The notes: generated from the letters alone by a model not told the origin. A stretch of 64,000 nucleotides of DNA from Pyrenophora tritici-repentis (GCF_003171515.1 NC_089397.1:2108001-2172000); one strand, 5' to 3'. Counted from the first letter of the stretch, positions 43,500-56,921 are shown. Numbers and translations are program-made.

Positions 43500-44891
43500 A
43501 ATAATATGGATGAGAAGGGCTTCATGATTGGAGTACAGTCCCGTTCAGTCCGAATCTTTTCTAAAGCTGCTCTCAAGTCCAAATTGAAAAGATCAAATAT
43601 TCAAGATGGTAATCGCGAATGGATTGCGCTGATCGCGTGTATCTGCGCGGATGGATTGTATCTAGATCCAAGCATCATCTACTCCAGCCAATCTGGATCG
43701 ATCCAAAGCTCGTGGTTGCAAGGTTTCGATCCAAATATACATACTGTGTATATCACCGCATCAGCCACTGGCTGGTCGAACGATAATATCGGTCTCCAAT
43801 GGCTCAAACAAGTGTTCAATCCAGCCACTAAGCCAAAAGCTCAACCTTCTTACCGATTACTCATCATAGATGGGCACCATAGTCATATAACGATGGACTT
43901 TATTAACTATTGTGATCAGAATAAAACACTATTAGCTATCTTCCCGCCACACTCAACGCATACGCTGCAGCCGCTCAATGTTAGATTATTTAAGCCACTA
44001 TCCACCCCATACTCGAACGAGCTATCAAACTTCACCGATACTAGCTAAGGGCTGATACTATTCACCAAATCTCATTTCTTCCCGCTGTTCTGGACAGCTT
44101 GGTGCGCAGCGTTCAAGGAATTATCAATTCTCCATGCTTTTAGAGCTACTGGACTGTCACCGCTCAATCCAGAAGTTATACTTCAAAGGTTCAAAACTAC
44201 AGCTACTAATAGCGATAGAGACGCATTAGTAGCATCAGCAGCTGATTGGAAAACGATTCGGCAGCTACTCAATCAATCTACAAGCAGTAGATCGATCTCA
44301 GCGCTTAATAGAATCATGATGAAACTATCCGCCGATACAGCGTTTCTTCAACGAGAAAACGAGCAACTCCGGGCAGCTCTCACCGATGAGAGACAGCGGA
44401 AGGAGCGTATCCAGCCTGGTACGCTCGAGTTGTCCGACGATTATCATGGTGGAGCTACTTTCTGGTCTCCACGGAAGGTGCGAGAAGCTCGCCAGCAATA
44501 TGAGCAGAAACAGCGCGATTATGAGGAGTCACAATACCAAAAAGCTATCGCAATCGAAGCTAGAGAGGAGAGAAAGCTACTTAAAGCTCAAGAACTAGAT
44601 GCGCGGCGACGTGCGCGGGCGGAGGCAAGACTAGATCGTGAGAGGCAGAAAGCTAAAGCAGCTGCCTACCGGATAGCCCGCCAAGCCGCTCACAAGCGAC
44701 TTGAAAAAGCTATCAAAATCTCTCAAATAGGCAAGAAGCCTAGCTCTAAGTGCCGTGCCAAGGTAGTATCAAAAAACATTATCGTTGGTAGTAGTAGTGG
44801 TGGTGCGCAGCCAGCCAATCGATCAGCTGCACTACCATCACCACGCTCGCGTTCAGGCCGCCCCATCAAGCTGCCAATCAAATATCAGTAG
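43500..44891 (+). pseudogene. pogo/Fot-like (DDE_1) transposase, 5'-truncated, one stop
   Basis: Begins at the first catalytic block MDEKGFMIGV; the HTH domains are missing. The second Asp is in LLIIDGHHSHITMDF. The third block reads TLQPLNVRLF, with Asn where active copies have Asp, so it is catalytically dead. A TAA stands at 44046-44048 after FTDTS, and the same frame continues to a Lys/Arg/Glu-rich coiled-coil tail and stops at 44889-44891. A solo LTR lies 50 bp upstream and may have contributed to loss of the 5' part. Confidence 0.85.
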
Positions 44892-45360
44892 ATAGATCAA
44901 ATAAACAATACTACGAGATTACTACACTAGGATTTCTCGCGATAATAGCTTTTGTGTAGAGCTCTACAGCTTCAAGTTTGTGATAGTGTTGGCAGGGAAA
45001 ATCCGGTGTTGGCCCGTCCGCGGCGTTGGCCCGTCCGGCACCTCTAACTTAAGTTACCGGTATGTGGTCAGTGCGTGCAACAGTTCAGCCAATGCAACAC
45101 CCCACCAAAATGCGTGCCTGCCAAAAAATGAAGCTTTTGACCACCACCACCAAAACGCTATTATCGCGAGGTTTTCCGGTGGAGTAATGGCATGATTGTA
45201 TACTTGGTATATATCTACTGATATTTGCTGGGTAACCGCACGTTGCGGCCGCGCGCGGTGGTTTTAGTGGGAGGCTTGGCGGGCGGTGATGCATCACCAC
45301 TACCACTTTCAGCCTCCACACAACACGACGCCGCTTTGATATTTTTTATTCTAAATTGAT

Positions 45361-46870
45361 GAAGCTTTTCGCTTAGCTATATTCTACTTATCGCGAGCTT
45401 TTTGTGCGATTATAGTAGCGCAGTCTTGTGCCTTTTGAGCGCGCGCGACAGCTAGTTGTGCAGCCCTCGCATCACGCTCCTGCTGCCGCACTACTTTGGC
45501 CATTCCACGAGTCTCCCGTGCTGCTTGTGCCATCTGTTTTTTATACGCAGCTGCGGCAGCTCGCTCCCCCCTCTGTTGTTGTTTTTTTTTCTTTTTTTTT
45601 CATGGTGTTGCAGTTGTTCTGCTGCCTCGCGGGCTTAGCCTCTCTTACTGATCGAGGGCTCCACACCACTGCAATACTATGATACTCTTCGTGCTGCTGC
45701 AGATCGACAAGCTTTCTATCAGATTTGCGGCGTTTTCTGGTAGTAATACTACCCCGCAGTTCCTTGTTTTCATGGTGTAAAGGCTCGTTCTGGATCTGCA
45801 ATGGATGCAGCGCCTGTTTAAGCTGTTTGGCTGCATATTTCGATGTATTTGGCACAGCAGTGTCAAATAACTTTGACAGATCTCTCCAGCCATCTCCATC
45901 ACCTGCCTCTCCAATTTCTATATCTATATCGGCTCGTCGTGGTGGTGTTTTGAAGCGTTTTATCATGACGTCGGGATCGCGCGGATAGATCCCAATGGCA
46001 CGAAAACTACTCAACATATCATTAGCTGTGAAAGCAGATGTATATTCCGCCCACAATATGCGTAGGAAATCACTTTTCCGCATATCGAATAGTCCTTGAC
46101 CGCTGTGGATTAGATGGGTGAGCTCGGTACTGTACGCAGCTACCAGATGTGAGTACACGCCAAGGTCGAGTGGCTGGAGGCTGTGAGTGGCGTGAGGCGG
46201 AAATACTGCGAGTAGTATTCGGTGGGTATGGCAGTACTCGATGAAGGAAGGCGGCAGGTGACTGCCGTGCCCGTCGACGAGAAGCGTCCGGTAGTCGCGT
46301 TTTGCTTTTTCCTTCGTGAGCCGATTGAACACCTGCTCAACTCAAGCCAGCGCGAGGTCATTGTTACACTATCCCGACGGGCTTGTACAGCAAAAAACGG
46401 GGTGTTTTCCCACCACTAGATCCTGCAGCTATCCATCGCAAAGACCCTCTACGCCCTCGTAGATTATCGTAGGATCTACTGAGCTCCCATCACCGCAGAT
46501 ACAGCCAATAATCATTATCCAGTCTCTACTGCCATCTTGGAGGAATTGCCGTACTTTCTTTTACTCCCAAAACTCCTTCGAAAAGATTCTTTTTGGTGGT
46601 GAAATACGGCCAAGTAAGAAGCCCTTCTCGTCCATATTGTAGATATTATGTGGCGCGACGTCATATTGATCAAGCTTGGCATAGAGGAGATCGAAATATG
46701 ATTGGTATTTATTGCGATTGTTTGGCTGCGAACAGCCGCAGATGACTTTGGTGTTCTGGCCCCTATCCCTGACCCTATCCCTGTCGCTGTCTCTGCCCCT
46801 CTCGAGCTCTCCATAGACGACAGAACCGACCGAACCGACAGAACCGACCGCACAGTCCGCAACAATCAAT
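45361..46870 (-). pseudogene. pogo-like (DDE_1) transposase relic 2
   Basis: Minus strand. The block NIYNMDEKGFLLGR lies near 46620; then, after stops and frame changes (46330-46560), MFNRLTKEKAKRDYRTLLVD, DGHGSH, and HSLQPLDLGVYSHL with the third Asp kept. The tail is a coiled coil with an A-rich/K-rich slip (45580-45610). Upstream the relic is interrupted by a 162-bp MITE inserted in a (GAACCGACA)n minisatellite. Confidence 0.8.
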
Positions 46871-47012
46871 TAAGTGGGTCCTAGAAGGTTCAGATTGGAT
46901 TGATTGATTACCGCTTTAAGCCTAGTAGTTACCTATAGGAGTTTAAGCCCTACCTAGATAGGTAAGTGGGTCTAGGAGAGTGACCGGATTGAATTGATTG
47001 TTGCGGAGTCTA
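46851..47012. repeat. hAT-type MITE, 162 bp, 8-bp TSD
   Basis: Starts CACAGTCCGCAACAATCAAT and ends (inverted) TAGACTCCGCAACAATCAAT. Target duplication ACCGACCG (46843-46850, 47013-47020). Reads identical to the copy at 61539-61700. Its terminal repeats match those of the hAT element at 36314. Confidence 0.93.
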
Positions 47013-47105
47013 ACCGACCGAACCGACAGAACCGACAGAACCGACAGAACCGACAGAACCGACAGGACCGACAGAACCGACAGGACCGACAGGACCGACA
47101 AAAAA
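47013..47105. repeat. (GAACCGACA)n minisatellite
   Basis: 9-bp unit with variants GGACCGACA, about ten copies here plus three copies left of the MITE (46822-46850). The MITE split it. Confidence 0.88.
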
Positions 47106-47246
47106 TTCTAATGTAGTAGTTACAGTACATAGAGAAGAGTATGAAGAAAGGCAAATACGAAAATCGCTAGGGAACAGCGTTAGCCGTAATTAGTTTGTGA
47201 ATCCCCTTCTCAGATAAAATGCGCTATCTGGCGCGATGGTATTATA

Positions 47247-47437
47247 CAGTTGTTAGCGATTGCGGCCTCACCCCTCCTTTCCCCCTGCACGTAAGCATTC
47301 TAAAGACTAGTCATTATTGGATCGGCAACTGACCAATCACATCGTCTATTTTCCTGCGAACATCTATACGGAAGTTAGGGCATTTAAACTTGTTACGTAG
47401 CTGCATGTAGGGGCGAAGCTGCAACCGCTAACAACTG
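47247..47437. repeat. MITE family M1, 191 bp, TA target site
   Basis: Starts CAGTTGTTAGCGATTGCGGC; the right end is the complement of CAGTTGTTAGCGGTTGCAGC. TA flanks at 47245-47246 and 47438-47439. Confidence 0.85.
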
Positions 47438-47439
47438 TA

Positions 47440-48137
47440 AAACAAGTGGTTGAAAATTATTTATTATATGTGTCCGGCTTTTGATTCCTTGCTGTTTTGT
47501 TCTCTTTACTTAGCGTGCATCGGACACGTGGACTATTTGGCTTGATCTTTGTGGTTGATTGTGTGTTCTCTCCTTTTCTTTGTATGGCGGATGTGCTTGT
47601 GCTTAGAGCCGAGTACCAAAAGGACTAAGAACAAGAGATCCGAAGTATTACAGGGATTGGGAGTCGGGAGCCTCATATTATCCGAAGGCTATCTCAAGGA
47701 GGGCGTCTCCTAACCGTAGTATTATCTTGGTCCATAAAAAATCCATTGCTACTACTTTATTGCGGACGCATACTTTATATTTAGGATATGATCATCTCTG
47801 TTTTGCTATTGAGTAAGACATATAGAGCATTAAAAACATAAGCTTATACTATTGTCGGGACATGCGCGTACAGCCAGCCCGGCGAGTTTTTCCGGGCCGG
47901 AAGCTTGGACCACTGGTTAGACCAAGCTTCCCGCTTAGCTCGCAACCGTACATATGGAGATCTCTCCATCCAGCTCTTGCTCACTACTAATCAAATACTA
48001 TACGCTTTGTTCGTTGCAACGACTGCTAGTATTCAACACCTTTGCCGTGTCAACAACTATCTATTATACCTACGGCTTTCATTCCTTGCAGGAGTTTTCG
48101 ACCAACCAGCCCGTAAACTGGTACACGAAGTGCCATT
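47440..48137 (+). promoter_or_regulatory. Upstream region of the PKS gene
   Basis: Holds the PKS promoter. A near-perfect hairpin AAGCTTGG..CCAAGCTT lies at about 47900-47930 within a GC-rich patch (CCCGGCGAG..CCGGGCCGG), and a CT-rich stretch precedes the ATG. No defined operator can be named. Frames of 88-148 codons overlapping the ATG are out-of-frame shadows. Confidence 0.4.
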
Positions 48138-51100
48138 ATGGCACCCGCGTCTTCCAAAGAAAATCAGGAAGGTTCTGGCAAGGGACTGGATTACAGTTCG
48201 CTTCATGTTTCCACGCCTAATGAACCGGTCGCCATTATTGGTATGGCCATGCGCCTACCTGGCAATGTTAAAGGCGAATCCGACTTTTGGAACCTGCTTT
48301 CAGAAAAGAAAAGCGGACTCTGCGATATTCCTAGGAACCGATTCAATTTAGACGGGTTCTATGACTCGTCAGGTACGCGTGGAACAATTCCTTTCACCCA
48401 AGGCTACTTTCTCGACGGCGTTAATATCCAAAATTTCGATACGACAGTCTTTCCAACATCTAAGACAGAGTTAGATCGGCTCGATCCAGCCCAGAGGCAG
48501 CTCCTTCAAGTGGCTTACGAGTGTTTTGAAAGCGCCGGCATGTCTTCCTGGCGTGGTAGCAATACTGGGTGCTATATCGGCGAATTCGGCGAAGACTGGG
48601 CCGACGTCAACGCAAAAGAAACGCAGCACATAGGCGGTTATCGTGCCACTGGGTTCGAAGATTTTGCTCTAAGCAACAGAATTTCTTATGAGTTTGATTT
48701 ACGCGGTCCTAGCATGACTGTAAAGACTGCTTGTTCTTCATCGCTTGTCTGTCTTGATCTAGCATGCGAAGCAATTCGCAATGGCAAGTGTGACGCTGCA
48801 CTCGTAGGTGGCATTAATCTGATTTTTTCACCAACTATGTGGATTACGTTGAACGACATGGAATTGTTATCTCCGAGGGGTCAGTCCAGGCCATTTGATG
48901 CCACGGCCGACGGTTACGCTCGTGGCGAAGCTGTCAACATGGTTCTAGTCAGGAAGTTAAGTTCTGCTTTACGAGACAAGGATTCAATTCGTGCTTTGAT
49001 TCGTGGAACTGGAGTCAACAGCGACGGTCGCACGTTGGGAATGGTTGTTCCAAATCCTCTTGCACAAGCAAATCTCATACGTCGCACCTACTCAGCCGCC
49101 GGAATACCAAACCTGAGTGAAACGGCAATAATCGAGTGTCATGCTACAGGTACACAAGTAGGAGATTCACTTGAAGCTAAGGCTATAGCGGACTGCTTTG
49201 GTGATAAAGGTATCATTATTACATCAGTAAGTTGGTACATGTTTCTGAAGTGGAAGCTGTTGTTAATAATTTGTAGGTTAAAGCAAATGTTGGACACGCA
49301 GAGGGTGCAGCGGGATTGACTAGTGTGATAAAGAGTGTTTTAGCTTTAGAGCACCGCATGGTTTTACCAAATATCAGTTTCGAGACACCGAATCCAAAGA
49401 GTAGGTCAAGCATACGCCATAAACTCAGGATTTTTTTTAACTTTCCAAACAGTTCCTTTCAAGGAGTGCAAGCTCCATGTCCCGATCGAAACGGAACCTT
49501 GGCCTAAGGGCCGCGCTGAAAGAATCAGTGTAAATTCATTTGGCATTGGAGGTGTTAATGCACATGTACGTCTGCTTTCAATTTATATCGTTGCGGTAGT
49601 AAACAGAGATCATGTAAAAGCAACATCACTAAACAGTAAATAGGTCATTATTGAATCGTATCGGCAATTCAACCTCGACTTGCAGATCGACGCTAAACGT
49701 GAGTCGCCTATGAATTCTTAAATCACCGCAAGTCTCCGCCGCTGGCTTTCTAACTAATTTCTGTCCAGTTCGGAGATCTTCAACTAATGAAACTTGGTTC
49801 ACACATCCGAGTGAGCAGACATATGTGGCACTCCCAGACGCAGGCAACCTTAACGATAAGACATCTCCGGTCGGTAACCAGCATGAATTCATCAACAACA
49901 GCTACTTCAATAATGATGATTCTGAGAAAATTCGGTGCCAGCAGACCTCTGGGTCTAATTTGCTACTATTCTCTGCTTATAATGCAGAATCACTCCAAGA
50001 GCAAGTCCATAGCCACATACAATTCGCCCAGGACCAGAGACAATTAGAACTCCATGACCTCGCATACACTTTGGCTAACAAGCGAGAACATCGTCCTCAT
50101 CGCTCTTTCGTTGTTACAAGTGGACACATGTGCACGCCACAACTTTCAGATTCGCTCACTACCAGTGTTCCATCGGTTTTGGATGGCTGGAATGAGATCA
50201 AAGCTATTTTAGTATTCACCGGACAGGGTGCGCAATGGCCTACAATGGGGGCACACCTTTGGGATACAAACATCATTTTTAGGGAGACAATCCAGAAACT
50301 GGACCGATTTTTGCAGACTATGGAGACACCGCCACTATGGAAGATCGAGCACGAGTTGCATAAAGGCGAGAATGATAGCCGAGTGTACAGTGCTGAGCTT
50401 GGCCATCCTCTTTGTGTGGCTATACAGATAGCTCTCGTGGACGTTATTCGTTCTTGGGGAGTTATTCCCCATGGTGTGATTGGACATTCATCGGGTGAGG
50501 CAGCTGCCGCCTATGCCAGTGGAGCTATCACAGCGGAGGCTGCAATAGCAGTCGCAGCATCCCGCGGATTTAGTAATGTCCCAGTAAAAGAAGAGGGCTC
50601 CATGGCAGCAGTCGGACTTGGTAGAGATGATGTGTTGCCTTTTCTGTTACCTGGGGTGGACATTGCTTGCGAGAACAGTCAACTGAGCACAACTTTATCC
50701 GGAGATACAGAAGCTGTCAAGGAGGTCCTCAGAAATATCCAGGCCGAACGACCTGGAGTATTGGCTCGCCTCTTACGGGTGGAGAGAGCGTATCATTCTC
50801 ACCATATGCTCCGGCACGGGGAAACTTATGAGAAACAAATCACGCCTTACGTCCAAAGCTGTAGCCCTACGATACCCTTTTATTCTTCGGTCACTGGAAA
50901 GCTTCTGACTGGAGACAGTTGTCTTGATGCGCAATACTGGCGTGCTAATATGGAGCGTCCTGTTCTATTCAACTCTGCTCTACGTTCTTCATTCGAAGAG
51001 ATCTTACCAAGCGATACTGACAAGGCTGTTTTGATTGAGATTGGCCCTCATCCCGCGCTTGCTGGACCGATTGGCCAGATCCTCAGGGATACTGGCCGTA

Positions 51101-54100
51101 ATAACCATATCTTGCACATCGGCTCTCTTCGCAGAGGCAACCCTTGTGATGAGAGCCTGATGTATCTCGCTGGCAAGCTCTATCAACAAGGCCTCCCTCT
51201 GAATTACGAGGTTCTCTGTCCACCGGGGAAATTTGTCAAAAATCTTCCTCGTTACCCCTGGAAGCAAGATATAACCCACTGGCTCGAGCCACGGATTTCT
51301 CGAGAATGGAGATTTCGCGAACATCCCCCACACGAGCTTCTTGGAAGCAGAGTCTTCGAGTCAGCAGCCAATGAGCCTGTATGGAGAAAGGTATTCACTC
51401 TTAATGAAGTCCCTTGGCTAGCTGGACACGAAGTGAATGGCGATATCATTTTCCCTGCCGCTGGTTATATTGCCATGGTCGGCGAAGCTATTCAGCAATT
51501 GTCTGAAACTGAAGATGGAAGTTCTGATGGCACGTTCAGCATGAGGAATGTACGTATCGCCTCAGCGCTAGTTCTAAAGATGGATAAGATCACAGAAATC
51601 ATAACAAGCTTCAAGAGAATCATGGTTGATTCGTCTGAAACCACTCCTTGGTTTCAATTCACTATCAGTTCTTTCGACGGAACGAGATGGGCCAGGAATT
51701 GTTTTGGCGAAGCAAGAGCGTCTCAAGACAGCTCTTTCGCATTTCCTCGACATATGGTAGCCCAGACTGGCTCATTTCCACGCAAGGTAGACGAAAAGAC
51801 GTGGTATACCGGACTAAGGCATGTTGGGTTTAACTACACGGGTGACTTTGAGGGCATGCAGAATATCTCGGCCGCAACCACCATGAATGAAGCCAAAGCC
51901 ACTGTTGAGATTGTACATACACATGGAAAACCAAAGTGCTCTAGGTATGTGCTTCATCCAGCCGTCATCGACCAATTCCTCCAACTTATTGCTGTGGCAT
52001 CCTCTCGTGGGCTGTGTCGAGACTTGAAAAGTATATCGGTCCCAACCTTCATAGAAGAGTTACTCCTGCATCCTTGTCCGGCTGATCATACTCTGGAAAT
52101 AATGGCCAACGTCACTAAGAAATCGGAGCGGGGCTCGATAGCCGGAAATGTTGTAGTGAAGAGTGCGGGATACCTCGGAGAGCCAGTCACTACAAGAATC
52201 GGCCTAAAAGGCCTCGAAATGAGCGCAATGACAAGAAGCAACGATGATGCACGAGTAAATACAATCCCGTTAATTTCGCAATTCGAGTGGATGCCACATA
52301 GCGATTTCGTGGACCTGAGAAAACACTTCCATCGAAAAGCACCGCGTATCAATGAGTGGCCATTGCTCGAGGAACTTGTTCTTCTTTGCATGTTCAACCA
52401 TTGCGAAGGAATCCAGACGAATGACGATACTGCCGAACATCTTGCCAAGCTCATGAAATGGATGCAAGCGCAGGTCCAACGCTATATACAGGGGGCGAAC
52501 AAGTTCGTAAATCAAGACATCTTGCTAGAAAAGAGGAGTGTAGAGGAAAGAGTTAAACGCGTAGATGAGATTATGCGTGCACTCTCCTCATCACCTTATG
52601 CTGCTTTCTCCAAGGCAGCATTTCAACTCTTTTCCGTCGCGCCTGCGATTTTCAGAAATGAAATGCACCCTCTTCATGTTATGATGGAGAACAATGTTCT
52701 CACCGACTTCTATGATGCACTCTCAGTTGACTCGGCTGACATGATCAGTATTCTGGCCAACACTAACCCAAACATGCGAATTCTCGAAGTGGGTGCTGGC
52801 ACAGGAGGGACAACAGCCAATATTCTGCGGGCTTTGACGTCATCCTATGGCGAGCGTCTGTATAGTGTCTACACTTACACAGATGTATCATCCGGGTTCA
52901 TGGCAGCTGCTAAAGAGAGGTTCTCAAGCCATGCTGCAATAGAATACGCCGTACTGGATGTCACCAAAGATCCAGCTGAGCAAGGCTTTCAGTTGGGTAG
53001 CTTCGATTTGATCATTGCCGCAAATGTTAGTTTCATTTCCTCTATTCCACCCATCACTCCTCTAGGTCGTGTATACTAATCGGCAACCATTTATACTTAG
53101 GTTTTACATGCTACTCCAAGCCTGAGAACAACTCTGTGTAACATGCGTAGTTTGTTAAGCCCAAGAGGGCGACTCTTCTTAGAAGAGCTCAACCCAGGTA
53201 TGTGAAACGCTTTGTGCACTCACTAGTTCTTTCCTAGCAATTTATAGTGGGATTGTGCGGAAAGATGGAAATTTACTAACTAGTTCCAGAAATGATGTGT
53301 GTCAACTATGTCATGGTGAGTGCACAATTCTGTTTCGATTTCCCATCAAGGTATTAACAGATTTCTTTAGGGCTTCCTTTCCGGATGGTGGCTTGGAGCA
53401 CTAGATGATCGCGTGGATCAGCCATTCATTTCACCAGAGAGATGGACGAAAGAACTTCTCGATGCCGGCTTCCCAAAACCCGAAGCAATCATCCTCGATG
53501 ACGACGCGCCTTATCAACTCAACGCTGGGATCGTAGTAGCCCGTGAGAGCTCAGAACACACACTGTCACGGGTCAGTCTACTGTGCTATGATTCTGACGG
53601 TCGGTACGTTTCTGAGGTACGCCACTGTTTGGAAGCCTCAAACGTAACTGTTGATGTCTGTCATTTTGGACAACCATTACCACCACAAAACGATGTTATT
53701 TCGTTGCTGGAGCTTCAAAAACCCCTTCTACACGGAATCCGTGAGGAGACATTCGAAATTATCAAGAATTGTTTTTGCTCGCACAAAGCGCTTATTCTAT
53801 GGATAATGCCCGCTGTACAAGTCGGTAAAGTAAAAGATCCACAGTCTGCTTTGACGCTCGGTCTTGCCAGAACTGCACGAAACGAATTAAGCCTCCCTTT
53901 TCTAACTGTTGAAGTCGATGAGACCTCCACAGGAGTAGGGGCTGCTGCGACTAAGATAACCAAGATTTTTCGTAAAACCAGATTCGAACATTTCAATCCG
54001 TCCGGATCTATAGATCCGGACTATGAGTACGCCATTGTTCATGAAGAGATACTCATCCCACGCCTACATTGGCAAACATTATCAGAGGTGGTTGAAGGGA

Positions 54101-56631
54101 TTCGGATAGAAGATATGCGCGCGATAGAGGGAGAAAAACCTCAGTGGCGTATCGCTATGAGGACGCCAGGCCTTTTACACACCTTGACATGGATCCCGTG
54201 TGAACAAAGCGCTTTCCCTATCGAGAATGAAGTTCTTGTTGAGTCTAAGGTTATTGGCCTTAATTTTCGAGTGAGTGTTTTCGATTCCTGACTTCTGGCT
54301 GGCGGCACCCACATTACTTTTACAAGCAAACGGAACCCATATTATTAGAAAACATCAAGTTTAGGAATTAACACTCAACTAGGATATTCTCATCGCTTTA
54401 GGCATCATGGAGAATGACCTCAGCGAGATGGGGTTTGAAGGAAGCGGTATTGTCCGGGCAGTAGGACCTGGAGTATCTCGCTTCTCGGTTGGGGACCGCG
54501 TTTCATATCTAGGAATGGGGTGCTTTAAAACGACGCAGATAATGAACGAAGCTCTGTGCGTCAGATTGGACGATTCAATGACTTTTAAAGAGGGCGCAGC
54601 TTTGCCACTTGTTTACGCAACAGCTTACTATGCGCTTGTTGAAAAAGCTAACTTGCAACATGGGCAGGTGAGTACAACAACTGGCTTCCATTATATCTTT
54701 ATATCGCTACTTGTACTGAAACTTGTTTGCCATAGTCCGTACTTATCCACTCCGCCTGCGGTGGATTTGGTCTATCAGCAATACAGATAGCGCAGGCGCT
54801 TGGTGCTGAGGTGAGTCACAAGCATAGACCAAGCCCATTGTCCAATATGTTGACAGGTTTGCAGATATACTGCACTGTAGGAAGTCACGAAAAACGCAAT
54901 TTCTTGACAGAGAACTATGGCATTGAACCGTCGCGCATCTTCAGCTCAAGGGATACATCATTCCTACCTGACGTGTTGAATGTTACTTATGGAAGAGGTG
55001 TAGACGTTGTTCTTAACTCACTTTCAGGGGAACTACTACAGGCATCATGGCAGTGTGTTGCCGAGTTTGGGACAATGGTGGAAATTGGGAAGCGTGACTT
55101 TCGACGGCGCGCCACACTGGCGATGGCACCTTTCGAAGCGAATCGGACCTTCCTAGGAATCGAACTAGGACCTATTATCAAAGGATATCCTCGGAAAGCG
55201 TCAGCTCTCTTCGAGCGCTGTATTGAGTGGATACGCGCAGGGCGCATACCTGGACCGACTATATCGAGATCCTTTAAAGCGGTTCAGATTGAAGAAGCTC
55301 TGAGGGTGATGCAGGTAGGGAGTCACATTGGAAAGATTGTGATTGAGATGCCCGATGATTCCAGAGAGTTTGAAGGACAGCACAGTCGACAGAAGGCATC
55401 CTTGTCAACGATCCACTTCCGGTCAGATCGTACATACCTTTTGGTAGGTGGGCTTGGAGGCTTAGGGCGAGCATTAGCAGTTTGGATGGCAGAGAATGGA
55501 GCACGCTCTCTTGTGTTCCTATCAAGGTCTGCGAGAGAAGGACCTGAAGTTGATGGGGTGGTGCAAGACTTACGCTCACAAGGTTGTCGAGTATTATTGG
55601 TTGATGGTAGCGTCAGCAATATGGCAGACGTGCAAAGAGCTGTGAAAAATGAGAGTACTGCGGTGAGTCCTCTTGCAGGCGTCATTAACCTATCCATGGT
55701 CCTGAAAGATGTCGGTCTTCCTGATATGACATTTGGAGATTGGATCGCACCAATTGAGCCGAAGGTCCAAGGTACGTGGAACTTGCATCAGGCCACCGTA
55801 CACAACAAGGAACTGGATTTTTTTATTCTCCTTTCCTCCTGTAGCGGTGTTATCGGGCAATGGGGTCAGGCCAATTACGCAGCGGCAAACACGTTCCTTG
55901 ACGCTTTCGTACATTTCCGCCGGCAGCAGGGACTCGTTGCGTCCGTCATCGATCTTGGTGTTATGGGCGACGTTGGCTTCGTTTCGCAAAACCAGGGCAT
56001 TCGCGAGAATCTGGACCGTATTGGCATGTACATCCTTAGGGAGCAGGACCTACTCAATGCTTTAATTCTGGCTCTGAAAAGATCCTCACTCGCTCCATCT
56101 GCCACTGCTGGACAGATTTGCGGCCAAAATAGCGATATGACGTACCGGAATCCAAGTCAGGTCCTCTTGGGCTTGAATAGCACAAGTCCAATCTCTTCAC
56201 CACTCAACCGCGTGCCTTGGAGACGAGATGCACGTATGAGCATATACCATAACACCGCGATCTCAGACAATAGTGGTGGATATCAATACGGTCGAGCCAA
56301 GGCACAATCTTCTCAAAGTGACGATTTGCGCGCGAAGCTGGCATCGATGGCGAACAATGAGGACAAAATAGCCGCTATAGCTCGTTCGTTAGCAGCAGCA
56401 TTGGCAGCTTTCCTCATCAAGGATGATGACAGTATCGCACTGAACAGACCATTGGAGCAGCTTGGTTTGGACTCACTAATCGCTTTGGAAATTCGTAACT
56501 GGATTCGCCAGAAACTCAAAGTAGAAATAAGCACTACTTCGATCATGCAAAGCTCATCGCTTTGTCGCCTAGCAGAAGATATTATCGGGCTACTAACTGG
56601 AGCTAGCTGTAGTACCGATGCAGCTTGTTAG
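48138..56631 (+). CDS. Highly reducing type I polyketide synthase (KS-AT-DH-CMeT-ER-KR-ACP)
   Basis: Eleven exons: 48138-49226, 49277-49400, 49453-49565, 49643-49698, 49769-53025, 53101-53197, 53290-53315, 53371-54270, 54383-54667, 54736-54810, 54865-56631. KS: TACSSS (Cys at 48732-48734), ECHATGT, VGHAEG. AT: GHSSG (Ser about 50488), YHSHHM. DH: GHEVNG...P (about 51420-51460) and the second Asp in HPAVIDQ. CMe[11 protein letters not shown] (52786-52815). [12 protein letters not shown] across 54736-54810. KR: GGLGGLG (55447-55467), Tyr at 55876-55878. ACP: LGLDSL (Ser 56473-56475). It ends 50 residues later without thioesterase, so release needs another enzyme. It makes a methylated, fully reducible chain in the cytosol. 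Exon 4 (49643-49698) reads 56 nt, one too many for phase, and meets a TAA just before its donor. A CTTTGCAG acceptor at 49685 would skip this. Activity is therefore uncertain. Confidence 0.9.
49643..49698 (+). other. PKS exon 4, phase off by one base
   Basis: The exon begins with VIIESYRQF, the conserved end of the KS domain (after NAH). In this frame it reaches TAA at 49694-49696 (just before the GTGAGT donor). The next exon (from 49769) needs a different phase. The three-T run at 49679-49681 is where one base too many would explain it. Alternative acceptor TTTGCAG (49679-49685) leaves a 13-nt exon that keeps phase but drops the KS end. Confidence 0.6.
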
Positions 56632-56921
56632 CTAGTGTGCGCGTGCGCGGTGTGCACGGATTCGCGGCGCGCACACCGAACAACATGTTAACAATTTTGG
56701 AAATAATACTCTACATCGACGTACAAAGATGTCGCAGCCTATGCAAGACTGCAGAAGCAATGAATATAGCTGAGCCAAAGCAACAAGCCACTGTAACAGC
56801 AACAAGGATGCACTGCCTCAACAAGAAAAAGCAATAGCTATACACCAGAGATAAATGAAGATAGTAGATAGCAGTCACAATACACATCAGATTCAACGCA
56901 CCTTCGCGTGCAACATAGAGC
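56632..56921. other. PKS 3' flank
   Basis: Contains a GC-rich inverted repeat CGGTGTGCACGG..CGCGCACACCG just after the stop (56645-56680) and then AT-rich sequence that should include the polyadenylation region. The Tc1 copy begins at about 56922. Confidence 0.45.

Noticed and set aside
47870..47936. Hairpin before the PKS as a terminator or riboswitch
   Set aside because: Eukaryotic context and no such mechanism supported; probably a MITE remnant.
47905..48351. 148-codon frame overlapping the PKS start as a separate gene
   Set aside because: It overlaps the KS coding start in another frame and has no domain.
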